Positions 1 through 9,019 of a DNA stretch of 64,000 bases are shown one piece after another. Each line of letters opens with the position of its first letter. The stretch's first letter is position 1. The notes below the pieces were generated by a model. That model searched no databases and was not told the origin of the DNA. It saw nothing but the letters and a program-made list of their open reading frames with translations. The translations under genes were made by a program, and so were the position numbers. The DNA is from Paenibacillus amylolyticus. Lineage in GTDB: Bacteria; Bacillota; Bacilli; Paenibacillales; Paenibacillaceae. The DNA lies in assembly GCF_001570725.1 (NCBI RefSeq), contig NZ_BCNV01000005.1:682001-746000 (forward strand), written 5' to 3'.

Positions 1-1
1 C

Positions 2-823
<822 letters not shown>

Positions 824-883
824 TCTGAATCCAGGATTGTCCTTATGTGGGCTATCCTTCGGATAGTTTCAGGAGGGATGGAA

Positions 884-1288
884 TTGAGCACCTTTTTGTT
901 GGAAATTGTAACACCCGAGCGTCTGGTATATTCAGAACAAGTGGATAGCATCACCGCTCGCGGTATTGAAGGGGAACTGGGCATTTTGCCTGGTCATATT
1001 CCTATGGTTACACCTTTGCAGATTGCACCAATCTATATTCGTAACGGAAAAGAAAATAAACAAGTTGCTATCGGTGGCGGGTTTATCGAAGTACGTAAAG
1101 ATAAGGTTGTTGTACTTGCGGAGAGTGCTGAATTCCCGGAAAACATTGATGTGGATCGTGCGCGTGCGGCGAAAGAGCGGGCAGAACGTCGGCTTGCAAG
1201 CCAAAGCAATCAGGACCACTTTGACCACCGTCGTGCAGAGATTGCTCTGCAAAAAGCGGTTAACCGGATTAATGTATTCGGCAAATAA
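884..1288 (+). CDS. atpC: ATP synthase F1 subunit epsilon
   Basis: Epsilon subunit, part of the central stalk that couples proton flow to catalysis and restrains ATP hydrolysis. The 134 residues match the usual 130-140. The N-terminal beta-sandwich holds GELGILPGHIPMVTPL and GGGFIEV, and the C-terminal helical hairpin is rich in Arg/Ala (RAEIALQKAVNRI). I chose the TTG at 884: the Shine-Dalgarno AGGAGG at 871-876 is 7 bases from it but only 1 base from the in-frame ATG at 878. It is the last gene of the atp operon and is followed at once by a strong terminator. Confidence 0.94.
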   Translation: MSTFLLEIVTPERLVYSEQVDSITARGIEGELGILPGHIPMVTPLQIAPIYIRNGKENKQVAIGGGFIEVRKDKVVVLAESAEFPENIDVDRARAAKERAERRLASQSNQDHFDHRRAEIALQKAVNRINVFGK

Positions 1289-1300
1289 ACGATTCTTGGA

Positions 1301-1332
1301 AGCCCGGCGGCTTAGTCTGCCGGGCTTTTTTT
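1301..1332 (+). terminator. Rho-independent terminator of the atp operon
   Basis: Perfect 8-bp G+C-rich stem AGCCCGGC (1301-1308) with GCCGGGCT (1319-1326), followed by a run of T to 1332. It starts 12 bases after the atpC stop. Confidence 0.92.
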
Positions 1333-1641
1333 GAGTTTGATTGATAGAATTGTTTTATTGAATATAGTAAAACAACCGGCTTCAAATTCCGCGACATTCC
1401 TTCATTAAACAGAAGTTTCTTGAGCAGATTATTCACCTATTTGTGAGGATTTGAATAGAATGTAGGACTAAAGTAGTGGGCGCATTTACCACTGAGAGAA
1501 CCATTTTTTTCATGGGGAAATTCAAATTATTTCCGAGGAAATGACAGAATCGATATCGAAATAGCGCTCTTTTATGTCGTTTTAGTCACAAAATCCCGGC
1601 ATTTTAAAATTAAAATATTTTAGAAGTGGAAATCAATGTAA
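1333..1641. other. Intergenic stretch without a recognisable gene
   Basis: A+T-rich, with short imperfect inverted repeats only, for example GGAAATTCAAATTATTTCC near 1516. No open frame with a ribosome binding site and no known RNA motif was recognised. Confidence 0.5.
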
Positions 1642-1671
1642 TTGACAATGTATGATGAAAGAGCCTATATT
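1642..1671 (+). promoter_or_regulatory. Sigma-A-type promoter upstream of the DUF1146 gene
   Basis: TTGACA at 1642-1647 matches the -35 consensus exactly and TATATT at 1666-1671 matches five of six -10 positions, with an 18-base spacer. It would give a leader of about 220 bases before the start at 1898. Function is inferred from consensus match only. Confidence 0.55.
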
Positions 1672-1897
1672 CCATAGAGTCAGCAGAAGCAGGAAGCTGC
1701 GTAGTAGATTCCATAGTCATGCACAGCCGCATTGTTGCTGCTCGGTGATTGGGCATCAGGAGATTCCTGCCTGGCAGGAGTAAATCTGACAGTACACTCA
1801 GCATGTTATGCTCAAGGCATTCCAGTATACTAACAAGTTATGGTTGCTGGGCATATGATATGCTGATCGCTGCAACAAATGTGGAGGTAATGAATAT

Positions 1898-2155
1898 ATG
1901 GATACTGATCTGACGAATCAGGTGAATCAGGCGCTAAGCACCAATGCCTTGGTCTCAATTATCGTCTCCCTGTTATGTATAGCGTTGTCTTGGTGGGCTT
2001 TGCAGAATCTCAAACTGGATTTGATCATCAGACAGCCACGGGGTGCTCAGGGAAGACTGTTACATTTGTTGCTCGCCATCATTTTGGGGCACGCCGTTGC
2101 TGGCTTTGTCATTGACTACTTGTCTTGGACCCAAATGTTGAAGAATTTGTTTTAA
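1898..2155 (+). CDS. DUF1146 (YwzB-like) membrane protein
   Basis: Small integral membrane protein of 85 residues with two hydrophobic segments (about 20-38 and 56-74) separated by a short basic loop containing LIIRQPRGAQGR, the pattern of the DUF1146 family (B. subtilis YwzB). Its biochemical role is not known. As in Bacillus, it sits between the ATP synthase operon and murA. The ATG at 1898 has GGAGGT at 1883-1888, 9 bases upstream. Family assignment rests on length, topology, the conserved loop and gene order. Confidence 0.85.
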   Translation: MDTDLTNQVNQALSTNALVSIIVSLLCIALSWWALQNLKLDLIIRQPRGAQGRLLHLLLAIILGHAVAGFVIDYLSWTQMLKNLF

Positions 2156-2676
2156 TGTTGAGATGGTTGGTTAATCATCTGTTAGGATCTTCAAGGAGCT
2201 CATTGTCGAATAACATCGATTAATTGTGTTAACAATTAGAGTATGAGTTGTCGGTAAAGAAATTAAGAAAAAAATGTGACGTGAAATTGGATGAATTTGA
2301 GATGTTTTATGTAAAAATGCTTGTATCGTACAATTCAACAATGTTATGATGGAAGTTAGGGAATTCACAATTGTTCACTTATTTTGTAGTTATAAACGGG
2401 ATATCCGGTTGATGCCGGCTAATAACCATCCCACTCTGTCTGTTCTGATGCTCTGCTGGCTTGTAAGACACTGATTTTACATGCTGAATAGCAAGAGGCA
2501 CGGCACATGGTATCATTGATATGGATTATAAAAACCAATTCTTTTCTGAACAGACATCTGTGGCAACATGCCAAAATATGTCGAAATTCCACACACAGCA
2601 ACAGTCCTTTCTAGCATAGTGGGGCTTACGTATTCCGGAATGAAGAAAAGGGAATAAAAGCGCGGAGGGAACCATG
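2156..2676. other. Long intergenic region upstream of murA
   Basis: A 521-base A+T-rich gap. Apart from the promoter candidate at 2321-2350 I see no gene, terminator hairpin or recognised RNA. The leader from that promoter to murA would be about 320 bases, which is long, but no conserved fold was recognised in it. Confidence 0.4.
2321..2350 (+). promoter_or_regulatory. Candidate sigma-A promoter for murA
   Basis: TTGTAT at 2321-2326 and TATGAT at 2345-2350 with an 18-base spacer. The -10 is good (5/6) and the -35 moderate (4/6). It is the best match in the gap before murA. Confidence 0.4.
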
Positions 2677-4023
2677 ATGAGCAAATTTATCGTCCGCGGT
2701 GGCAAAAGGTTGACCGGAAGTGTCAAAGTTAGCGGCGCTAAAAATTCTGTTCTTCCGATCATCGCTGCCTCTCTCTTAGGGGAAGAAGGACAAAGCGTTA
2801 TTATTGACGCGCCTCCTCTAGACGATGTGATGACGATTAACAAGGTGTTGGAATCGCTGGGAGCGGGAGTTACATACCGGGACGAAGTGATTACCGTAAA
2901 TGCGGAGAAACTTACTTCCTGTGAAGCCCCGTATGAATGGGTAAGTAAAATGCGGGCGTCTTTCCTGGTCATGGGGCCTTTGTTGACGCGAATGGGTCAT
3001 ACAAGAATCTCACTTCCTGGTGGATGTGCCATCGGTACACGACCTATTGATCAGCATTTGAAAGGTTTTGAAGCCATGGGCGCAGAGATCAGCTTGGGCC
3101 AAGGTTATATCGAAGCTCGTAGCCAAGGTCGGTTGCGTGGCGCGAAAATTTATCTGGATGTGGCTTCCGTAGGTGCCACTCAAAATATTATGATGGCTGC
3201 AACATTGGCCGAAGGCGTAACTGTTCTGGAGAATGCGGCAAAAGAGCCTGAAATTGTGGATCTTGCTAACTTCCTGAATGGAATGGGTGCCATTGTACGT
3301 GGTGCTGGTACTGGAGTGATCCGCATCGAAGGTGTGGAGAAACTGACAGGAGTAACACACACCGTTATTCCGGATCGGGTAGAAGCTGGTACGTATATGG
3401 CTGCTGCTGCAATCTCTGGTGGTGACGTGTACATTGAAGGTGCAATCTCTGATCACCTGGGCTCCGTTATTGCGAAGCTTGAAGAGATGGGTGTAACGAT
3501 CCAACCGGATGAGAATGGCGTGCGTGTAATCGCAGATCGTCCTCTTAAGGCTGTGGATGTAAAAACATTACCATACCCAGGATTCCCGACCGATATGCAA
3601 TCCCAGATGATGGCACTCTTGCTCGCATCTGAAGGAACAAGTGTCGTGACAGAGACTGTTTTTGAAAACCGATTCATGCATGTGGATGAATTCCAATTGA
3701 TGAATGCGGAGATCAAAGTTGAAGGACGTTCGTCCATCATCACAGGTAATGCCAAACTGAAGGGTGCCAAAGTAACGGCTACCGATTTGCGTGCGGGTGC
3801 AGCACTCATTATTGCAGGTCTTGTTGCTGAAGGTACAACGGAAGTGGGCGGTGTTCATCACATCGACCGTGGCTATGTACATCTTGCAGAGAAGCTTAAT
3901 GGACTTGGCGCTGACATCTATCGGATCTCGGTTGATGAGCCTAAGCTGGAAGCAACCAAAGCACCTAGTGAAAAAGTGGAGAAAGAAGTACCGATGTTTA
4001 AGGTACAACCAACTTTGGCTTAA
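2677..4023 (+). CDS. murA: UDP-N-acetylglucosamine 1-carboxyvinyltransferase
   Basis: Cytoplasmic enzyme of the first committed step of peptidoglycan synthesis: it transfers enolpyruvate from phosphoenolpyruvate to UDP-GlcNAc. The protein shows the two-lobed EPSP-synthase-type fold signatures, with K22-N23 in SGAKNSVLP and the catalytic Cys in [15 protein letters not shown] (C117, the fosfomycin target). I prefer the ATG at 2677 to the one at 2674: GGAGG at 2664-2668 then lies 8 rather than 5 bases away, and K22/N23 fall at their E. coli numbers. The C terminus carries a charged tail of about 25 residues beyond the usual end. Position after the atp operon and DUF1146 matches the Bacillus murAA locus. 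Confidence 0.96.
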   Translation: MSKFIVRGGKRLTGSVKVSGAKNSVLPIIAASLLGEEGQSVIIDAPPLDDVMTINKVLESLGAGVTYRDEVITVNAEKLTSCEAPYEWVSKMRASFLVMGPLLTRMGHTRISLPGGCAIGTRPIDQHLKGFEAMGAEISLGQGYIEARSQGRLRGAKIYLDVASVGATQNIMMAATLAEGVTVLENAAKEPEIVDLANFLNGMGAIVRGAGTGVIRIEGVEKLTGVTHTVIPDRVEAGTYMAAAAISGGDVYIEGAISDHLGSVIAKLEEMGVTIQPDENGVRVIADRPLKAVDVKTLPYPGFPTDMQSQMMALLLASEGTSVVTETVFENRFMHVDEFQLMNAEIKVEGRSSIITGNAKLKGAKVTATDLRAGAALIIAGLVAEGTTEVGGVHHIDRGYVHLAEKLNGLGADIYRISVDEPKLEATKAPSEKVEKEVPMFKVQPTLA

Positions 4024-4117
4024 CACTGGATTTCTTTAAAATGTTCTGTCGTATGAGTCACACGGTTGTGTGGATTATGAATACGATGGAGCACATATTG
4101 TAAAAGATGATAAAGCT

Positions 4118-4142
4118 AAGCCATCCGGCTTGGCTTTTTTTG
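4118..4142 (+). terminator. Terminator after murA
   Basis: AAGCCA (4118-4123) pairs with TGGCTT (4131-4136) across a 7-base loop, followed by T residues to 4141. The stem is short but the T-run is good. Confidence 0.7.
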
Positions 4143-4486
4143 TGTTTATTTTCAAAAAGATTAACGAGATATTTAATACCTGATTCTATTAATAGCTGGT
4201 CCTAACTTGTATAGCATAACATTGTATTCTGTACCGATTCTGAACCAAATGAAAGAGCGTACTTAATATAGGGTTCCGTTTTGAATTAAACACCGATATT
4301 CGGCGACAGATCAACGTTTCTAAGATGTACATGGCAAAAGAAAGATTGAAAGCTAACGGAACGAAAAGGGCCTTGTTTCTCTTAAATCAGGTTCTATCAG
4401 ATCGCGCTAGCTCATACCCTAAACTATGGATTTTAACAACACGACCGGCACTTAACCGGCCATAGACAACGGAGGGTTATATTCGA
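4143..4486. other. Intergenic region before spoIID
   Basis: No gene seen. A partial inverted repeat (GGGTTCCGTT near 4271 against AACGGAAC near 4358) and a weak sigma-E-like site at 4392-4420 are the only structures noted. Confidence 0.4.
4392..4420 (+). promoter_or_regulatory. Weak sigma-E-like promoter for spoIID
   Basis: CATACCCT at 4413-4420 resembles the sigma-E -10 box (CATACANT), with TTCTATC 14 bases upstream as a poor -35. The B. subtilis homologue is sigma-E dependent, which is the main reason to list it. Inference only. Confidence 0.28.
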
Positions 4487-5827
4487 ATGAAAGAAGCTCG
4501 TGTTCAGGTAAAGGTACCCCTTGTCCCTCGCCCGGGTATGCAAGAGCCGGAGGAGAATACCGTTTCTGGAGTGGCACAAGACAAGCTAGCCTCAGCGAAC
4601 CTGAGGAATATTTCATCACAGCCTGCAAAAATATCAAGTCCAAGACGGGTGTCGACAGATGAGCTAAACCGACAGGCAGTCGAGCACATCCATATACCTG
4701 TTATTGAGCTGGACCAATTCCGACGAGTGAAGCGTCGCCGAATGCGGACATTCGGACGAAAGCCCCGATGGGGGCGTAACACGACGAGATGGCAACCCGC
4801 TGCCGCTGTATCTGCTCTATTGGCGATGGCATTACTGATTCCGGTAATTCTGGTATGGCCGCGGGCGAGCGAATCACCAAAGCCGATCCCTGCGCCAACA
4901 GATGCCAGCAGTACAAGAACCCCAGCTCCTGCGCCAGCAGTTCCTGTTACCTATCCCGAACCCCAAGTACGCGTATACCTGTCTGCAACGGGCACAACGA
5001 TGAATCTGCCACTGGAAGACTATGTTACCGGCGTAGTGGCTGCTGAGATGCCAGCGGAATTCAGACTGGAGGCGTTAAAAGCACAGGCCATTGCAGCTCG
5101 CACATTTATCGTACGAAGACTCGCTGCGAGTGATACAAGCGGTGTTCCATCGGGTGCGGCGGATGTGACGGATACGGTTAGCCATCAGGTGTTTATTCCG
5201 CCAGATCAGGTGAAAGCAGATTGGACTCGTCTAGGGAAAGCGCAGGAATGGGAGAAGCTGCAACAGGCTGTACGCGAAAGTCGAGATACGGTCATGACAT
5301 ATCAGGGCAAAGCGATTACCGCATCCTTTTTCTCCACAAGTAATGGGTATACCGAGAATGCGGAGGATGTATGGGGGAACGCTGTGCCGTATCTGCAAAG
5401 TGTAGACAGTCCATGGGACAAAAATCTTGCTCCAGGATTCAAACAGACCGTTACCATGAAGCGTAACGAGATTCTGCAGAAGCTGAACCTAGATGCCATT
5501 CCGGTGACCGCCCAGAAGAGTGGATCGTGGATGGAAGTATTGTCTACAACCAAAGGACATCGGATTAAGGAAATGCAGATCGCAGGTGAAACATTCAGCG
5601 GCCCCGAGGTCAGAAAGCTACTCGGATTAAGATCCAGCCAGTTCAGTTGGAAGACCGCAGGCGATGAGGTTCAGATTACAACGTATGGATACGGACATGG
5701 GGTTGGCATGAGCCAATGGGGAGCAAACGGCATGGCGCAGGAGGGTCACACCGCCACCCAGATTCTCAAACACTACTATACCGGCATCTCATTCGGACAG
5801 GCATCCAAGATGCTTGCATCGAAGTAG
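4487..5827 (+). CDS. spoIID: Stage II sporulation protein D (SpoIID)
   Basis: Lytic transglycosylase of the mother-cell membrane that cleaves glycan strands stripped of side peptides and drives engulfment of the forespore with SpoIIM and SpoIIP. Residues 1-103 are a Pro/Arg-rich cytoplasmic extension longer than in B. subtilis, 104-125 form a single membrane segment, 130-155 an Ala/Pro linker, and the SpoIID domain follows. Signatures are YVTGVVAAEMPAEF with the catalytic Glu at 187, KAQAIAARTF, and near the C terminus YGHGVGMSQWGANGMAQ. The ATG has GGAGGG at 4471-4476. The total of 446 residues is long for the family (about 340) because of the N-terminal extension. Confidence 0.93.
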   Translation: MKEARVQVKVPLVPRPGMQEPEENTVSGVAQDKLASANLRNISSQPAKISSPRRVSTDELNRQAVEHIHIPVIELDQFRRVKRRRMRTFGRKPRWGRNTTRWQPAAAVSALLAMALLIPVILVWPRASESPKPIPAPTDASSTRTPAPAPAVPVTYPEPQVRVYLSATGTTMNLPLEDYVTGVVAAEMPAEFRLEALKAQAIAARTFIVRRLAASDTSGVPSGAADVTDTVSHQVFIPPDQVKADWTRLGKAQEWEKLQQAVRESRDTVMTYQGKAITASFFSTSNGYTENAEDVWGNAVPYLQSVDSPWDKNLAPGFKQTVTMKRNEILQKLNLDAIPVTAQKSGSWMEVLSTTKGHRIKEMQIAGETFSGPEVRKLLGLRSSQFSWKTAGDEVQITTYGYGHGVGMSQWGANGMAQEGHTATQILKHYYTGISFGQASKMLASK

Positions 5828-5957
5828 GAGAGTGGTACAGGGATGGATAGATGCAAATATTCGAATGGATACGAATGTGGAGTAAATGTATATGGGGGAT
5901 GAGAGTCGTCAAAGTTTGTTTGGCACGGATCAGGCTTTCCATATAACCATTGGCGCG

Positions 5958-6152
5958 CTAACGAATCAGAGAGACCTTATCAGGCCATATCAGGACGAAT
6001 GGACATTCTAACGAATCTCAGACGCGTTATATCACGACATATCACGGAATTGATCCAATAATAGCGCCTAAAAGAGATTTTAGCGTGTCTCCGGTTCGTT
6101 AGAATTCCTAAATCGTAATTTTCTCGCCAATAAGGTCGCCTGAGTTCGTTAG
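5958..6152. repeat. Long symmetrical palindrome built on CTAACGAA / TTCGTTAG
   Basis: CTAACGAA occurs at 5958-5965 and 6008-6015, and its reverse complement TTCGTTAG at 6095-6102 and 6145-6152. Both pairs are centred on position 6055 and each arm has the two motifs exactly 50 bases apart. Flanking bases also pair (GACCTTAT near 5973 with ATAAGGTC near 6130). The transcript could fold into one hairpin of about 195 bases. It lies in the gap between spoIID and spoIIQ, directly before a second palindrome. Confidence 0.75.
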
Positions 6153-6225
6153 AAATATTTAATTTCTAATCGTTAGGGCTTCTCTACCAACACCCATTCC
6201 GGAGCTTTCGAGATTCGGCTAAATA

Positions 6226-6421
6226 TAGGGAGAGTGCTAGCGTATGGAGAGCGCAGGGGACAGAAAAGGCCTGTAGAAACGTAGTGTCCGCCTTTATCAC
6301 CGGATTTCTCCATTAGGAGAATTAATCAGGAAATCCGGGGATAACAGTCGGTCGAAAGGTTTTCTGGCCCCGAAGCGGCGCACGAACTAACACTCATCTC
6401 CACCTTATATAGCACTCTCTG
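6226..6421. repeat. Dispersed palindromic element, copy 1
   Basis: Imperfect palindrome of about 196 bases. The inner stem is TTATCACCGGATTTC (6294-6308) with GAAATCCGGGGATAA (6330-6344), one mismatch; the outer arms are GGAGAGTGCTA (6229-6239) with TAGCACTCTCT (6410-6420). The core CCTTTATCACC...GGGGATAACAG plus CGAAAGGTT recurs in related form at 11747-11979, 14364-14557 and, inverted, at 18742-18891. No protein is encoded. Confidence 0.8.
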
Positions 6422-6453
6422 AAACCTCCGTGAAAATAATTAGAGTCGCGCGT

Positions 6454-6482
6454 GTATAAAAGAGTTGCACCCGGTAACACTT
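6454..6482 (+). promoter_or_regulatory. Sigma-F-like promoter for spoIIQ
   Basis: GTATA (6454-6458), a 14-base spacer, and GGTAACACTT (6473-6482) fit the forespore sigma-F pattern GYATA / GGnnAnAnT, although the spacer is slightly short. B. subtilis spoIIQ is transcribed by sigma-F. The predicted start falls only a few bases before the Shine-Dalgarno. Confidence 0.42.
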
Positions 6483-6500
6483 GTTACTGAGGTGATTAAC

Positions 6501-7241
6501 ATGAATGAACAAAACAAAAAAACAAACCAAGAAGAAACTCCTAAAACAACTCAAGGAGTACCGGCTAGTCAGCCCTCTTCATGGAAAAGAGCAATGTCCA
6601 AACGCTGGGTCTTCCCGGCAGCCTACATCGCAGCAGCAGGCATTATACTAACCTTAGTGTGGGTCTATCAGGGCACAGGCGACAAAACGCTGAACTCGGA
6701 CCCTGCTAGCGGGGTAGTAGAAACAGGCGCATCGGCGGGTACAGAAGGAACAGCAGCAGGCGGAGAACAGGAAAGTGTGGAAGTTGTTGCAAAGTCGGAG
6801 AATTTTGTATGGCCGGTAGCGGTACCGTCCGAAATTTCGGTAGTGAAACCTTTCTATGATAGCGAAGCTTCAACCGAGGAACATGAAGCGGCGATGGTGC
6901 AGTACAATGATACATTCATCCCGAACACGGGTGTGGATCTGGCACGTGGGGATAACAAAACGTTTGAAGTCAAAGCAGCGCTTGCCGGTAAAGTTACACG
7001 GGTTGAGCAGAATCCGCTCACAGGTCAAGTTGTGGAAATCACACACAGCGATAACCTGAAGACGGTATACCAAAGCCTGGCAGACGTCAAAGTGAAACAG
7101 GACGACGAAGTGAAACAGGGAGATGCGATTGCATCTGCTGGCGTCAATGAATTGGGTAAAACGCTCGGCAACCACCTTCACTTTGAAGTGTACGAAGACG
7201 GACAGCCGGTTAACCCACAAGGATATCTTCCGGAAAAATAA
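6501..7241 (+). CDS. spoIIQ: SpoIIQ-like M23-fold engulfment protein
   Basis: Forespore membrane protein whose LytM-like domain faces the intermembrane space and, in the family, binds SpoIIIAH to make the channel that links mother cell and forespore. It has 246 residues with a polar N terminus, one membrane segment at about 38-57, a Gly/Ser/Thr linker, and an M23 domain from about residue 100. The first zinc-ligand His of active M23 peptidases (HxGxD) is replaced by Asn (PNTGVDLARG), while the second motif NHLHFEV is kept, a degenerate site as in other SpoIIQ proteins. The ATG at 6501 was chosen for GAGGTG at 6489-6494. The position between spoIID and spoIIID supports the call. Confidence 0.88.
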   Translation: MNEQNKKTNQEETPKTTQGVPASQPSSWKRAMSKRWVFPAAYIAAAGIILTLVWVYQGTGDKTLNSDPASGVVETGASAGTEGTAAGGEQESVEVVAKSENFVWPVAVPSEISVVKPFYDSEASTEEHEAAMVQYNDTFIPNTGVDLARGDNKTFEVKAALAGKVTRVEQNPLTGQVVEITHSDNLKTVYQSLADVKVKQDDEVKQGDAIASAGVNELGKTLGNHLHFEVYEDGQPVNPQGYLPEK

Positions 7242-7266
7242 ATGATTTTTACCGCAGCAACATGAT

Positions 7267-7295
7267 GGGCAGAGGGTTAAACCTCTGCCCTTTTT
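7267..7295 (+). terminator. Terminator after spoIIQ
   Basis: Perfect 9-bp stem GGGCAGAGG (7267-7275) with CCTCTGCCC (7282-7290), 6-base loop, then TTTTT. Confidence 0.92.
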
Positions 7296-7348
7296 GTGCT
7301 TTTCAGAAAATAATGGGACCTTCGAAGCTTGTCACACCTCTAAACCGC

Positions 7349-7376
7349 GAATATATAGGCATGCTCCTCATATAAT
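7349..7376 (+). promoter_or_regulatory. Sigma-E-type promoter for spoIIID
   Basis: GAATATA (7349-7355), a 13-base spacer and CATATAAT (7369-7376) resemble the sigma-E consensus KMATATT / CATACANT (the -10 matches all but one position). spoIIID is sigma-E dependent in B. subtilis, so sequence and family knowledge agree. Confidence 0.55.
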
Positions 7377-7411
7377 GTACCAAACTATCCACACAGTAGG
7401 GAGGCGGGAGC

Positions 7412-7699
7412 GTGCACGATTACATCAAGGAACGGACCATCAAAATTGGTCGCTGCATTGTTGAGACGAGGAATACGGTCCGTACCATAGCCAAGGAATT
7501 CGGCGTGTCAAAGAGTACTGTGCATAAGGATCTGACGGAGCGTCTGCCGGAAATCAACCCTGATCTTGCTGACCAGGTGAAACACATTTTGGAGTACCAC
7601 AAGTCGATCCGCCATTTGCGGGGCGGGGAAGCGACCAAAATCAAATACAAAAAAACGAGTGGCAAGAAACGTGAGGTGTTGGCTTCCGCCAAATCGTAA
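7412..7699 (+). CDS. spoIIID: Sporulation transcriptional regulator SpoIIID
   Basis: DNA-binding protein of the mother cell that activates or represses many sigma-E and sigma-K genes. The 95 residues carry the family helix-turn-helix TVRTIAKEFGVSKSTVHKDL (about 22-41) followed by a basic region and a C-terminal basic tail (KYKKTSGKKR), both used for DNA contact. The start is GTG at 7412 behind the purine-rich GGGAGGCGGGAG at 7399-7410. It has its own promoter and lies just upstream of mbl, as in B. subtilis. No terminator was seen after it, so read-through into mbl is possible. Confidence 0.95.
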   Translation: MHDYIKERTIKIGRCIVETRNTVRTIAKEFGVSKSTVHKDLTERLPEINPDLADQVKHILEYHKSIRHLRGGEATKIKYKKTSGKKREVLASAKS

Positions 7700-7918
7700 G
7701 CATCTTCACCAAGACGTAGGCCAAAAAGCTCACACATGCATTGAATCCCTCCCCTGAAGTATGATATGTTAAAAGCTGGTACAGGATCGAATTATGACAT
7801 CTTATCAGCCCGATTTTTACATATATATGTTGCACTTTGTCGAACGAGCGGTGACGTGATAAGGGACTCTTTTTCACAGGATACGCTGACCAAATAATAT
7901 CACTTTGGGGGCTCTTTT

Positions 7919-8917
7919 ATGTTTAGCAAGGATATCGGTATTGATCTTGGCACGGCGAACGTGCTTATTCACGTGAAAGGAAGTGGGGTTGTCCTCGATG
8001 AACCTTCCGTCGTGACCATTGAAAGAGATACGAAGCGTGTCCTTGCTGTTGGGGAAGAAGCGCGTCGTATGGTGGGGCGTACTCCAGGTAACATTGTTGC
8101 CATTAGACCGCTGCGAGACGGCGTTATTGCGGACTTCGAAATTACGGAAGCGATGCTCAGACATTTCATTAATCGTGTGGGTGCAAGAAGCTGGTACAGC
8201 CACCCTCGAATTCTGATCTGTGCACCTACGAACATTACTTCTGTAGAGCAGAAGGCCATCCGTGAAGCGGCGGAGCGCAGCGGTGCCAAAGAAGTGTTTC
8301 TGGAAGAAGAGCCAAAAGCGGCAGCGATCGGTGCGGGAATGGATATTTTTCAGCCGAGCGGCAATATGGTCGTGGATATCGGCGGCGGCACGACTGACGT
8401 TGCAGTCCTTTCTATGGGCGACGTGGTCACCGCCTCTTCTATTAAAGTCGCAGGGGACAAGTTCGACGAAGCGATTATCAAGTTTATCAAAGCCAAGTAC
8501 AAGCTCATGATCGGTGAACGGACCGCAGAAGATATCAAAATTGCGATTGGTTCCGTGACGCCAGGTGGACGTCAGTCCGAGATGGATATTCGCGGACGCG
8601 ATATGGTATCCGGTTTGCCTGTTACCGTAACGGTATCGGGAAATGAAGTACAGGAAGCGCTCTGGGATTCCGTGCAATCCATCATCGTGGCAGCCAAATC
8701 GGTATTGGAACGTACACCGCCGGAATTGTCAGCGGACATTATCGACCGTGGTGTTGTTTTGACTGGTGGAGGCGCATTGCTGAACGGACTGGACGAGCTT
8801 TTGTCCAATGAATTGCATGTACCGGTGTGGGTTGCGGAAGATCCAATGCATTGTGTCGTGAAGGGGACAGGCATTATGCTTAATAATTTGGATCAGGTGG
8901 TTAAGAAAAAGTTCTAA
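7919..8917 (+). CDS. mbl: MreB-like cell-shape protein Mbl
   Basis: Actin-like ATPase that forms membrane-associated filaments and guides lateral wall synthesis in rod-shaped cells. The 332 residues contain GIDLGTANV (phosphate 1), VVDIGGGTTDVAV from residue 151 (phosphate 2), and GGGALLNGL near the C terminus (adenosine loop). The N-terminal MFSKDIGIDLG is the usual membrane-proximal start. Context separates it from MreB and MreBH: the order spoIIID-mbl-flhO-flhP is that of the Bacillus mbl locus. The ATG is preceded by a GGGGG Shine-Dalgarno near 7907. The last codons contain a sigma-D-like promoter for the next genes. Confidence 0.92.
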   Translation: MFSKDIGIDLGTANVLIHVKGSGVVLDEPSVVTIERDTKRVLAVGEEARRMVGRTPGNIVAIRPLRDGVIADFEITEAMLRHFINRVGARSWYSHPRILICAPTNITSVEQKAIREAAERSGAKEVFLEEEPKAAAIGAGMDIFQPSGNMVVDIGGGTTDVAVLSMGDVVTASSIKVAGDKFDEAIIKFIKAKYKLMIGERTAEDIKIAIGSVTPGGRQSEMDIRGRDMVSGLPVTVTVSGNEVQEALWDSVQSIIVAAKSVLERTPPELSADIIDRGVVLTGGGALLNGLDELLSNELHVPVWVAEDPMHCVVKGTGIMLNNLDQVVKKKF

Positions 8918-8928
8918 TCTGCCGATAT
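8902..8928 (+). promoter_or_regulatory. Sigma-D promoter for flhO
   Basis: TAAG (8902-8905), 15-base spacer, GCCGATAT (8914+7 to 8928, that is 8921-8928). The -10 is an exact match to the motility sigma factor consensus GCCGATAT and the -35 differs in one base from TAAA. It begins inside the 3' end of mbl and gives a leader of about 85 bases before flhO. In B. subtilis flhO-flhP are sigma-D dependent. Confidence 0.75.
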
Positions 8929-9019
8929 AAAAAGCAAAGGTTCGCCATGCTCGGAAAGCAGAACGGACAAGCAGCCAGCCTGTAATGCAGGACAAGCGCT
9001 TGAGGAGAGGGGTTAATTC

